Below, one piece after another: positions 1-6,854 of a DNA stretch of 12,990 bases; position 1 is the stretch's first letter, and each line of letters opens with the position of its first letter. The stretch comes from Actinomycetota bacterium (GTDB lineage: Bacteria; Actinomycetota; Actinomycetes; S36-B12), in contig RGQW01000028.1 in assembly GCA_010029945.1 (NCBI GenBank), positions 1 to 12,990 of the forward strand, written 5' to 3'. The notes under the pieces were generated by a model. That model was not told the origin of the DNA, made no database searches, and was given only the letters and a program-made list of their open reading frames with translations. Position numbers and translations under genes: made by a program.

Positions 1-701
1 CCTTTGCGACGTCCGCCATTCGGAGTGCAAGCAACGGTGACGCGATCATCGACGAGATTCGCCGCCGGACGGGGATCGTCATCGACGTCCTGACCGGGGA
101 AGAGGAGGCTCGGCTGACTTTCCTTGCGGTTCGTCGGTGGTTCGGATGGTCTTCCGGTCAGTTACTGGTGATGGACATCGGCGGCGGATCGTTGGAATTG
201 GCCACCGGACCGGACGAGGAACCGGAAGCGGCCATTTCTCTGCCCCTTGGAGCAGGCGCCTTGACGCGTGAGTTCATCACCGATGACCCACCGTCGAAGT
301 CGCAGATCAAGGCAATGCGAACATTCGCACGGGCCCAGATCGCCGATTCCATCGGCCCGCTGCGTCGGGCCGCGGATCCGATGCTGTGCGTGGCGACCAG
401 CAAGACTTTCAAGCAGCTCGCCCGCATTGCTGGGGCGCCGGCGTCGTCGGAAGATGTACACGTTCGACGCACGTTGCACGCGTCGAGCGTTCGTGAAGTG
501 GTCACGCTTCTCTCGGGGCTCTCGGTAGCCGAACGTGCCACCTTGCCAGGGGTGTCTGCTGGCCGGGCTGCTCAATTGCTGGCCGGAGCCGTTGTCGCAG
601 AAGCGGCGATGGATCTTCTCGACGTTGAGCAACTCGACGTGTGTCCGTGGGCATTGCGGGAGGGAGTCATTCTCCGCCGCATGGACGGACTACCTCGATG
701 A
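1..701 (+). CDS. ppx: Ppx/GppA family exopolyphosphatase, 5' partial
   Basis: The reading frame is open from base 3, so the N-terminal part, about 95 residues by comparison with family members of about 320-345 aa, lies outside the window. Ppx/GppA enzymes of the ASKHA fold release terminal phosphate from polyphosphate or convert pppGpp to ppGpp in the cytoplasm. Visible signs are FATSAIR near the left edge, the LTGEEEARLTFLAVRRW segment, the second phosphate-binding loop DIGGGSLEL (from base 174), SLPLGAG, VATSKTF and the ending CPWALREGVILR. The match to actinobacterial Ppx1 (Rv0496 type) is close. The stop overlaps the next start as ATGA, so it is probably co-translated with the ATPase gene. 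Exopolyphosphatase versus pppGpp phosphohydrolase activity cannot be decided from sequence. Confidence 0.93.
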   Translation, partial: FATSAIRSASNGDAIIDEIRRRTGIVIDVLTGEEEARLTFLAVRRWFGWSSGQLLVMDIGGGSLELATGPDEEPEAAISLPLGAGALTREFITDDPPSKSQIKAMRTFARAQIADSIGPLRRAADPMLCVATSKTFKQLARIAGAPASSEDVHVRRTLHASSVREVVTLLSGLSVAERATLPGVSAGRAAQLLAGAVVAEAAMDLLDVEQLDVCPWALREGVILRRMDGLPR

Positions 702-3067
702 CAAGCGGTCCGGCAATGAGTAGCCATACCAAGGACATTGAGCGTGGACTCACCGACGATGAGGTGCGTGCGCGAGTCGAACGGGGCGAATTCAATGAAG
801 CTCCCGTCGCCAACTCCCGGAGTTTCGCCGACATCGTCCGAAAGAACACCTTCACCTGGTTCAACGGCCTGATCGGATCTCTGTGGGTCATCATGCTCGT
901 GGTCGCCCCCATCCAGGACTCTCTGTTCGGGTTCGTGATCGTGGCAAACACTCTGATCGGCATCGTTCAGGAATACCGCGCTGCCAGAACCCTTGAAAAG
1001 TTGGCGGTTATCGGGGAAGCCAAGCCCACGGTGCGTCGCAACGGAACCGACATCGAGGTGCGGGCTGCGGATGTGGTGATCGACGACATCATCGTGGTCA
1101 AGACAGGTGATCAACTCGTGGTCGATGGAGTCATTATGAAAACCATCGGCTTGCAGATCGACGAGAGTTTGTTGACCGGAGAAGCAGACCCTGTCGACAA
1201 GCAAAGCGGGGATACGGCGATGTCGGGATCCTTCGTCGTGGCCGGCTCGGGGATTTACCAAGCCACTCGTGTGGGCCGGGAGTCGTTCGCCTCGGGGCTG
1301 ACGGAGCAGGCAAAGAAGTTCGCGCTGACGAATTCCGAACTTCGTGACGCGATCAACAAGTTCATCAGAATCGTCAGCTACTTCCTGGTACCCGTTGGCG
1401 TGCTTTTGTTGACATCCCAACTAATCCGTGCCGAGTTGCCGGTGAAGGAAGCCGTACGCGGCACCATCGCAGGTGTCGTGACGATGGTTCCCGATGGCCT
1501 GGTTCTGCTGACCAGCATCGCCATGGCAGTTTCAGTGATTCGATTGGCCCAACGACGCGTTCTGGTGCAGGACCTGCCAGCCGTCGAGGTGTTGGCCCGG
1601 GTCGACACGGTGTGTGCCGATAAAACGGGGACACTTACCGAGCCCGGCATGCACATGGACGATGTCATCGCTGTGGGTCGAGAATCAGCCGACGAGCTGC
1701 GCCAAGTGCTCGGGGCATTGGCGGCGGCGGAAGCATCGCCAAATCCGACGATCCTCGCCATCGCTCGCTCATGCTCGGATCCCGGATGGTCGGTGGCATC
1801 CACTGTGCCGTTCTCGAGTACCCGAAAGTGGTCCTCGGTCACTTTTGAGGACCACGGAGTGTGGGTCCTCGGCGCACCGGAAGTGGTAGCGCCTGACCAT
1901 CAGGAGGTCGTCGACGTCGCTACGCGTTACGCCAATCGAGGAGCACGGGTCCTGGTTGTTGCCCGGTCGGATAGTGACGACGGTGCAGTTTCGGTCGATC
2001 GAGGACCGGGTCCCGTGGCTCCCGCGGCTGTCGTGGTCATCGATCAACAGTTGCGCGACGATGCTCGTGCCACCGTCGAGTACTTTCTCGATCAAGGTGT
2101 GCACGTGAAGGTCCTCTCGGGCGACAACGCCGAAACGGTCGGTGCCATTGCCGACGAAGCAGGCATTCCTGGATCCGATAATCCAGTCGACGCTCGGCAC
2201 GCGCCGACACGTACGCAGGAATTGACAGGCGTTATGGCAGAGCATTCAGTATTCGGTCGGGTGACGCCTGCTCAGAAGCAGCAGATGGTGGACGCGCTGC
2301 AACTCGGTGGGTCGACCGTCGCGATGACCGGGGACGGCGTCAATGACGTCTTGGCGTTGAAGAACGCCGATCTCGGCATCGCCATGGGAAATGGATCGGG
2401 CGCAACCCGCGCGGTCGCGCAACTCGTCCTGCTGGATAGCAAGTGGTCGGTCTTGCCGAGGGTCGTCGCCGAAGGGCGTCGAGTCCTGGGAAATATTGAG
2501 CGAGTCTCCGACGTCTTCCTCACCAAGAGCGTGTACTCCACGGTGATATCGGTTCTGACCGGTGTCTTCGCCGTGGTGTTTCCGTTTCTGCCGCGCCACC
2601 TATCGCTGGTGAGCGCGCTGACCATCGGTATCCCGGGGTTCTTCTTGGCTCTCATGCCCAATGAGGAGCGATTCCGGCCCGGGTTCTTCAAGCGAGTCCT
2701 CGCCTTCGCGATCCCTGCAGGATTCATCGCCGCCGCCTCGGCTTGGACGAGTTATGCGGTAGCACTGTGGGTGTCGGAGCCCGTTCTCAACGCCCAGAAG
2801 GCGGCCACGGTCTCTTTGTTCATCGTGGCGACGGGGGTTTTGGCTATCTCTGCGCGGCCGCTGAATCTTGTGCGTTGGGGCATCATTGGCCTGATGGTGG
2901 TGAGCTTTGCCGCTGTGATCTACATTCCACCGCTCTCTGAGTTCTTCGCCCTGAGTTTGAGCCCAGAGCCGTACAGCCTGGTGGCGATAGCAGTGGGGTT
3001 GACCGGTGCCTTGGCCGTGTGGGGAGCCGGTTTAGTGGCCGATCGTTGGCGACGGGCGAGGCATTGA
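698..3067 (+). CDS. ctpE: CtpE-like cation (probable Ca2+) P-type ATPase
   Basis: This 789-aa protein is a HAD-type P-type ATPase of the inner membrane. In order it shows an N-terminal actuator region with TGE (160-162), a helix-4 motif VPDGLVLL (264-271), the phosphorylation motif DKTGTLT (Asp308), a nucleotide-binding domain, TGDGVND (544-550), and several hydrophobic helices up to the end. It resembles mycobacterial CtpE, a Ca2+ transporter of about 800 aa, along most of its length (LLTGEADP, MSGSFVVAG, VCADKTGTLT, ALKNADLGIAMG). The usual helix-4 PEGL, whose Glu is an ion ligand in Ca2+ pumps, is PDGL here (Asp266). The start at 698 was chosen for the ATGA overlap with ppx; ATG at 716 is possible and the in-frame codon at 641 lies inside ppx. 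The stop overlaps the next start (TGATG). Substrate is inferred. Confidence 0.9.
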   Translation: MTSGPAMSSHTKDIERGLTDDEVRARVERGEFNEAPVANSRSFADIVRKNTFTWFNGLIGSLWVIMLVVAPIQDSLFGFVIVANTLIGIVQEYRAARTLEKLAVIGEAKPTVRRNGTDIEVRAADVVIDDIIVVKTGDQLVVDGVIMKTIGLQIDESLLTGEADPVDKQSGDTAMSGSFVVAGSGIYQATRVGRESFASGLTEQAKKFALTNSELRDAINKFIRIVSYFLVPVGVLLLTSQLIRAELPVKEAVRGTIAGVVTMVPDGLVLLTSIAMAVSVIRLAQRRVLVQDLPAVEVLARVDTVCADKTGTLTEPGMHMDDVIAVGRESADELRQVLGALAAAEASPNPTILAIARSCSDPGWSVASTVPFSSTRKWSSVTFEDHGVWVLGAPEVVAPDHQEVVDVATRYANRGARVLVVARSDSDDGAVSVDRGPGPVAPAAVVVIDQQLRDDARATVEYFLDQGVHVKVLSGDNAETVGAIADEAGIPGSDNPVDARHAPTRTQELTGVMAEHSVFGRVTPAQKQQMVDALQLGGSTVAMTGDGVNDVLALKNADLGIAMGNGSGATRAVAQLVLLDSKWSVLPRVVAEGRRVLGNIERVSDVFLTKSVYSTVISVLTGVFAVVFPFLPRHLSLVSALTIGIPGFFLALMPNEERFRPGFFKRVLAFAIPAGFIAAASAWTSYAVALWVSEPVLNAQKAATVSLFIVATGVLAISARPLNLVRWGIIGLMVVSFAAVIYIPPLSEFFALSLSPEPYSLVAIAVGLTGALAVWGAGLVADRWRRARH

Positions 3068-3861
3068 TGATGTCGCGGCAGTACACGATCGGCTTGTCGT
3101 CGTCGTCGGTGTATCCAGAATCGACGGCCGTCGCCTTCGAATTGGCCGCAGACCTCGGGTACGACGGTGTCGAGGTAATGGTCGGCACCGATGCGATGAG
3201 TCAGGATCTCGCGACACTAAAGGGCCTGGTCGATCATTACCAAGTACCTGTTCTTTCCATCCACGCACCGTGCCTGCTGATCACTCAGCGGGTGTGGGGG
3301 ACCGATCCGTGGGGAAAGCTCGATAAGGCCCGCGATGTTGCTGAGGCGCTTGGCGCGTCGACAGTTGTCGTCCATCCACCCTTTCGGTGGCAACGTGAGT
3401 ATGCGCGGTCCTTCGAAGACGGAATTGCCCGGATGGAGGAAGTAACCGACGTGGTTTTCGCTGTCGAGAATATGTATCCGTGGCGTGCTGGCCCGTCGGC
3501 GTTGGGTGCTTATGCGCCCCACTGGGATATTCGCCAGCAGGATTACCGGCACGCCACGGTGGATCTTTCACACACCGCCGTCTCTCGAACAGACCCGCGG
3601 GACATGGTGCGTGATCTAGCCGATCGAGTTGCACATTTGCATTTGGCCGATGGCACCGATTCGGCGCGTGATGAGCACCTTGTTCCTGGCCGGGGTGACC
3701 AGCCTGTCGCTGAGGTTCTTGCAGGTTTGGCGGAAGCAGGCTTCGGAGGTTCTGTAATCGCGGAGGTTTCCACGCGGAGCGCCCAAAGCCGCGATGAGCG
3801 AGTCGCGGATCTGCGAGAGACCCTGGATTTCGCTCGCAGGCACCTCGGTGGTGCCTCGTGA
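3067..3861 (+). CDS. Xylose isomerase-like TIM-barrel protein (Rv0498-like)
   Basis: This 264-aa cytoplasmic protein belongs to the xylose isomerase-like / endonuclease IV TIM-barrel superfamily. Strand-end motifs carry likely metal ligands: SIHAPC (His66), VVHPPF (His103), AVENMYPW (Glu134), DLSHTA (Asp166, His169), HLHLADG, HLVPGRG and IAEVSTR. It matches the actinobacterial family of Rv0498 along its whole length. Its true reaction is not known to me; sugar-phosphate epimerase or isomerase is the usual automatic label. The start ATG at 3067 overlaps the ATPase stop by one base (TGATG), which makes coupled translation likely; a second ATG follows at once at 3070. The in-frame GTG at 3019 would put 16 extra residues inside the ATPase gene and was not chosen. 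The stop overlaps the tetR start. Confidence 0.88.
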   Translation: MMSRQYTIGLSSSSVYPESTAVAFELAADLGYDGVEVMVGTDAMSQDLATLKGLVDHYQVPVLSIHAPCLLITQRVWGTDPWGKLDKARDVAEALGASTVVVHPPFRWQREYARSFEDGIARMEEVTDVVFAVENMYPWRAGPSALGAYAPHWDIRQQDYRHATVDLSHTAVSRTDPRDMVRDLADRVAHLHLADGTDSARDEHLVPGRGDQPVAEVLAGLAEAGFGGSVIAEVSTRSAQSRDERVADLRETLDFARRHLGGAS

Positions 3862-4463
3862 ACTCACCCAACGATGATCGGCGCGCCGCCATCGACCGCG
3901 CTGCTCGGGCGATATTTGAGCGTCGTGGTTACGCGTCGGTGACGGTGAAGTCCATCGCGGTGGCTGCCGGCGTGGGGCCGTCTGTCCTGTCCTCTTTCTA
4001 CCGGAACAAGGCCGAGCTGTTTGCCGCCGTCATGGATCTTCCGTTCGACCCCGCATCGGCGATCCCACGCCTGGTGGCACCAGGTCTCGATGGGTTGGGA
4101 GAGCGGTTGGTTCGCTTGGCCTTGCAGGCTGCCCAAGACGAGCAGCTACGGGATGACGTAGGTGCGGTCGGCCCGCTCATCCCGGGGGCGGTGACCAACA
4201 CGCCTGGCAGCGTTCGAGCGGTCTGGGAATACATCACCGGTGAGGTTGTGGATCAGGTTCTCCTTCGCGCTGGTATTCCCGACGCCAAGATGCGCGGGGC
4301 CCTCATTACGTCTTTTCTCGGCGGCATCATCATCGCCCGTTACGGCGTTGTTGTGGAGCCGCTCGCGTCGGCATCGGAGGACGAGGTCGTGGCACTGGTC
4401 GGTCCGACGATCCAGCGTCTACTCGATCCGACCCAACCGCTGTTAGCACCTGTGGCACAGTAA
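3858..4463 (+). CDS. TetR/AcrR family transcriptional regulator
   Basis: This 201-aa protein starts with GTG that overlaps the previous stop (GTGA). Residues of roughly 8-55 form a TetR-type DNA-binding domain: RRAAIDRAARAIFERRGY, then helix-turn-helix VTVKSIAVAAGVGPSVLSSF followed by YRNKAELFAAVM. The remainder is a helical ligand-binding/dimerisation domain with no recognisable ligand signature. The equivalent slot in mycobacteria holds an unrelated-looking or poorly described gene (Rv0499), so this position may be variable. Because it is embedded in a translationally coupled run with a P-type ATPase upstream and proC 6 nt downstream, it could regulate its own operon, but no operator could be assigned. 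Family assignment is firm; targets and ligand are unknown. Confidence 0.9.
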   Translation: MNSPNDDRRAAIDRAARAIFERRGYASVTVKSIAVAAGVGPSVLSSFYRNKAELFAAVMDLPFDPASAIPRLVAPGLDGLGERLVRLALQAAQDEQLRDDVGAVGPLIPGAVTNTPGSVRAVWEYITGEVVDQVLLRAGIPDAKMRGALITSFLGGIIIARYGVVVEPLASASEDEVVALVGPTIQRLLDPTQPLLAPVAQ

Positions 4464-4469
4464 GTAACC

Positions 4470-5291
4470 ATGAACCGAGTGGCCATGGTCGGTGGCGGTG
4501 CGATGGGTGGAGCCATCGTGGAAGGCATCCTCGGTGGTGTCCCGGATGCGCAGGTAACGGTTGTCGAGGCGAACGACGAGCGCGCGGAGATGTGGCGACG
4601 TCGCGGAGATGTCCGAGTGGCAGACCTGACCGAAGCCGTCAGCGACGCCGACGTGATCTTCCTCGCCGTCAAGCCGGACCAGATCACCGATGTTCTCGGG
4701 CAGGCAGCCGAGTCGGTGAACCCCAGCGGAGTGGTCGTCTCGATCGCGGCGGGAGTGCCGGTGGCGGTGCTCGAGAGACACGCGCCGGACGGGGTCGCGG
4801 TCGCCAGAGCCATGCCGAATACGCCGGTACGGGTCGGTCGAGGGGTTGTCGGCCTCGTGGCGGGAACTACGTGTTCGGCGGAGCAACTGCAAGAGGTGGT
4901 CCGCCTTCTGGATCCGGTCTCGACGGTGATCGTGATGGATGAGGCGCTCATTGACTCACTTACCGCGACCTCCGGCAGCGGACCCGCCTACGTGTTCTAC
5001 CTGGCCGAGTCGATGATGAAGGCGGCCGTGGACCTCGGCCTTGATCGATCCACAGCGAGCACTCTGGTGGCTGAAACCATCGCGGGATCCGCTCTGCTTC
5101 TCGCCTCCGAGCCCGACGATCCAGCAGCGCTGCGGGCGGCAGTCACCTCCCCTGGAGGGACGACGGCGGCTGCCATCGGCGTTTTCGACTCCGAGGGCCT
5201 AGCCAGGACCATCGAGAATGGAATGCGGGCGGCTCACGGGCGAGCCGGTGAGATGTCTGCCGAGCGCGCAGATCATGCAGATCAGGGGTAA
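4470..5291 (+). CDS. proC: Pyrroline-5-carboxylate reductase
   Basis: This 273-aa enzyme catalyses the last step of proline synthesis, NAD(P)H-dependent reduction of 1-pyrroline-5-carboxylate. The N-terminal Rossmann nucleotide-binding loop is GGGAMG (8-13), followed by FLAVKPDQITDVL, SIAAGVPV and RAMPNTPVRVGRG. The C-terminal dimerisation and active-site half contains TSGSGPAYVFYLAESM (167-182), VTSPGGTTAAAI (225-236) and the ending MRAAHGRAGEMS. Length is normal for ProC. The ATG lies 6 nt after the tetR stop with no good Shine-Dalgarno sequence, so reinitiation from the upstream gene is plausible. It is the last gene of the 1-5291 run. Confidence 0.96.
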   Translation: MNRVAMVGGGAMGGAIVEGILGGVPDAQVTVVEANDERAEMWRRRGDVRVADLTEAVSDADVIFLAVKPDQITDVLGQAAESVNPSGVVVSIAAGVPVAVLERHAPDGVAVARAMPNTPVRVGRGVVGLVAGTTCSAEQLQEVVRLLDPVSTVIVMDEALIDSLTATSGSGPAYVFYLAESMMKAAVDLGLDRSTASTLVAETIAGSALLLASEPDDPAALRAAVTSPGGTTAAAIGVFDSEGLARTIENGMRAAHGRAGEMSAERADHADQG

Positions 5292-5344
5292 TGCGGCCTG
5301 AGAGTGGAGAGCGTCGGCGTATGGCAATCTTTTTTGGAAATCGA

Positions 5345-5378
5345 CTTTCGCTGGGAACCCTTCGCGACTAGTGTTCCC
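5345..5378 (+). promoter_or_regulatory. Candidate promoter with GGGAAC-N14-GTTCCC inverted repeat
   Basis: In the 132-nt gap between proC and the small HTH gene, TAGTGT (5369-5374) fits an actinobacterial -10 element. The sequence 18 bp before it (CTTTCG, 5345-5350) is a poor -35. An inverted repeat, GGGAAC (5353-5358) and GTTCCC (5373-5378), has its half-sites 20 bp centre to centre and touches the -10 region. That is the geometry of an operator for a dimeric regulator on one DNA face. A T6 tract at 5330-5335 lies upstream. This is sequence pattern only. Confidence 0.35.
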
Positions 5379-5423
5379 CTCTACGAGACCGGGGAGCCGG
5401 CAAGGACGAGAACGGATCACATC

Positions 5424-5630
5424 ATGGCCAACACTTCTGAGAACTCCCTTGGTGACGTCAAGTTCTTGACCGTGGCGGAAGTAGCGTCGGTCATGAGGGT
5501 TTCGAAGATGACGGTCTATCGCCTCGTGCACAACGGGGATCTGCCGGCGGTTCGTGTTGGCCGCTCCTTCCGCGTCCCAGAGCAAGCGGTGCACGACTAC
5601 CTTCGCGATTCCTACATCGAAACCGCGTGA
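5424..5630 (+). CDS. Excisionase-family small HTH protein (Rv0500A-like)
   Basis: This 68-aa protein is almost entirely one MerR-like winged helix-turn-helix (HTH_17/excisionase domain): LTVAEVASVMRVSKMTVYRLV, then NGDLPAVRVGRSFRVP and AVHDYLRDSY at the C-terminus. It matches the short actinobacterial protein Rv0500A that sits between proC and bS22, so despite the excisionase label it is a conserved chromosomal DNA-binding protein and not a phage gene; no integrase or att site is near. ATG 5424 was chosen over the in-frame ATG at 5304 because family homology begins only after residue 10 of the short form and the longer N-terminus would run through the promoter-like region. A weak purine stretch (AAGGACGAG, 5402-5410) is rather far upstream. 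Function is unknown to me beyond DNA binding. Confidence 0.88.
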   Translation: MANTSENSLGDVKFLTVAEVASVMRVSKMTVYRLVHNGDLPAVRVGRSFRVPEQAVHDYLRDSYIETA

Positions 5631-5688
5631 CAATCAGCACGAACGCCTGGTGTTGAGGCCGCGCTCTCCTTCCCACAGTGAGGGCGGG

Positions 5689-5718
5689 TAGACTTCGGTG
5701 ACGTCGATCACCTGATCG
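5689..5718 (+). promoter_or_regulatory. Candidate bS22 promoter -10 and adjacent palindrome
   Basis: TAGACT (5689-5694) fits an actinobacterial -10 box, and transcription would begin near 5701; no convincing -35 was found. Right after it lies the palindrome CGATCA-CC-TGATCG (5705-5718), which overlaps an alternative pair GGTGA (5697-5701) / TCACC (5708-5712). Either could be an operator at the start site or a leader hairpin. Confidence 0.35.
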
Positions 5719-5736
5719 TCAGTAGATGCGAACACT

Positions 5737-5752
5737 GCCCGCTGGGGCGGGC
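5737..5752 (+). promoter_or_regulatory. GC hairpin in the bS22 leader next to the RBS
   Basis: GCCCGC (5737-5742), loop TGGG, GCGGGC (5747-5752) is a perfect 6-bp all-GC stem. It ends 4 nt before AAGGAG (5757-5762), a strong Shine-Dalgarno sequence 12 nt from the bS22 ATG; a second purine run, AGAGG (5764-5768), is 6 nt from the ATG. There is no T tract, so it is not a standard terminator. A role in translation control is inferred. Confidence 0.45.
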
Positions 5753-5774
5753 GATGAAGGAGTAGAGGCAGTTC

Positions 5775-5873
5775 ATGGGCTCTGTGGTCAAGAAGCGCCG
5801 TAAGCGAATGGCCAAGAAGAAGCACCGCAAACTGCTCCGTCGTACGCGGGTTCAACGCCGCAACAAGAAGTAG
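5775..5873 (+). CDS. 30S ribosomal protein bS22 (AURKAIP1/COX24-like mini-protein)
   Basis: A 32-aa gene, too short for normal ORF cut-offs. The peptide begins MGSVVKKRRKRMAKKKH and ends RTRVQRRNKK; 18 of its 32 residues are Lys or Arg. It is the actinobacterial AURKAIP1/COX24-domain peptide (Rv0500B type), identified in mycobacterial 70S structures as bS22, bound to the small subunit. The location between the excisionase-like HTH gene and the SDR gene is the conserved one. An AAGGAG Shine-Dalgarno sequence lies at 5757-5762 and the stop is TAG at 5871-5873. The next gene starts 15 nt later, so they probably share a transcript. Confidence 0.93.
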   Translation: MGSVVKKRRKRMAKKKHRKLLRRTRVQRRNKK

Positions 5874-5888
5874 GTAGAGGGCCCCACC

Positions 5889-6854
5889 GTGGGCAGAGTT
5901 GCCGTCGTTACGGGGGTCTCCCGCTATCTCGGCGGCAAGATGGCAGATCGACTCGTCCACCAGCCGGGAGTCGATCGGGTCATCGGAATCGACATCGTTC
6001 CCCCTGCGTCCCCCCTCGCAGCGGAGTTCATTCGCGCTGATATCAGAAACCCGTCGATAACGAAGATTCTGGACGGCACCGGGGTCGACACTGTGGTTCA
6101 TATGGGTGTCATCGCGACTCCCCGGCAGGCGGGCAACCGTTCGGTCATGAAGGACATCAACGTCATCGGCACCATGCAATTGCTGGGAGCGTGTCAGCGA
6201 GTCGACAGTGTTCGCCACGTGGTCGTGAAGTCGACCGCGGCCGTCTATGGCAGCGGACCCCGCGATCCGGCGTTGATCACGGAAGACTCCTCTCCCCGTC
6301 ATCCTCCAACGTCCGGATGGGCGAAAGACTCAATGGAAGTCGAGGAGTACGTTCGAGGATTTGCTCGCCGCAGACCCGATGTGGGGGTGGCGACTCTGCG
6401 CTTTGCCAACATCGTCGGGCCAGGGATGCGGACGGGAATGACGTCCTATCTGACGATGCCGATTGTTCCGACCGTTCTCGGTTTCGACCCGCGCCTGCAA
6501 TTCGTCCATGAAGAGGACGCTTTAGAGGTGACGCGGCGGGTGGTCTTGCAGCGCACAACCGGGACGTTCAATGTGGCCGGTGAAGGGGTCGTGCTCTTGT
6601 CGCAAGCATTGGGTCGACTCGGAGCGTCGAGTGTGCCCCTGCCGGCTGCCCTTGTGCCCTCAGTCGGGCGAACGTTGGCGCGAGGTGCGTGGGCGGACTT
6701 TTCCCGCGACCAGGTCAGGTACCTGACCCACGGACGAGTGCTCGACACGACACGTGTTGCTGCGGAGGTTGGCTTTGAGTGTCAGTACTCGAGCGATGAC
6801 GCTTTCGGTTCCTTTGTGCGCGGCAGTCGACGGGAGGCAGCGAGTTATGGATGA
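5889..6854 (+). CDS. NAD-dependent epimerase/dehydratase family protein (Rv0501-like)
   Basis: This 321-aa extended SDR has an N-terminal Rossmann loop TGVSRYLGG (8-16), ADIRNPSI, TVVHMG, KSTAAVYGS (Ser115/Thr116) and RFANIVGPGM. GTG 5889 is preceded by AGAGGG (5876-5881) at good spacing. In standard extended SDRs a catalytic YxxxK follows; here the Lys is present (Lys146, in GWAKDSM) but the Tyr position is Ser142. From memory the mycobacterial homologue (annotated galE2) also lacks this Tyr, so this may be a family trait. UDP-glucose epimerase activity is therefore doubtful. The 3' end overlaps the acyltransferase gene by 8 nt, and the pair is conserved in actinobacteria, suggesting a shared role in envelope or lipid metabolism, which is inference. 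Confidence 0.87.
   Translation: MGRVAVVTGVSRYLGGKMADRLVHQPGVDRVIGIDIVPPASPLAAEFIRADIRNPSITKILDGTGVDTVVHMGVIATPRQAGNRSVMKDINVIGTMQLLGACQRVDSVRHVVVKSTAAVYGSGPRDPALITEDSSPRHPPTSGWAKDSMEVEEYVRGFARRRPDVGVATLRFANIVGPGMRTGMTSYLTMPIVPTVLGFDPRLQFVHEEDALEVTRRVVLQRTTGTFNVAGEGVVLLSQALGRLGASSVPLPAALVPSVGRTLARGAWADFSRDQVRYLTHGRVLDTTRVAAEVGFECQYSSDDAFGSFVRGSRREAASYG

Noticed and set aside
572..1420. Open minus-strand frame opposite ppx and the ATPase gene
   Set aside because: Low-complexity composition, no family motif, fully covered by two well-supported + strand genes.
4500..4700. Overlapping open frames within proC as small genes
   Set aside because: They are Arg-rich off-frame readings inside a fully conserved proC sequence, with no ribosome site.
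5327..5340. T6 tract after proC as a rho-independent terminator
   Set aside because: No GC-rich hairpin directly precedes the T run.
5304..5423. 40-residue N-terminal extension of the small HTH protein from ATG 5304
   Set aside because: The extension has no homology to the family and would cover the promoter-like sequence and inverted repeat; ATG 5424 gives the family's normal length.
5424..5630. Excisionase-like HTH gene as a sign of a prophage or integrative element
   Set aside because: No integrase, attachment site or phage gene is nearby; the gene sits at its conserved actinobacterial position between proC and bS22.
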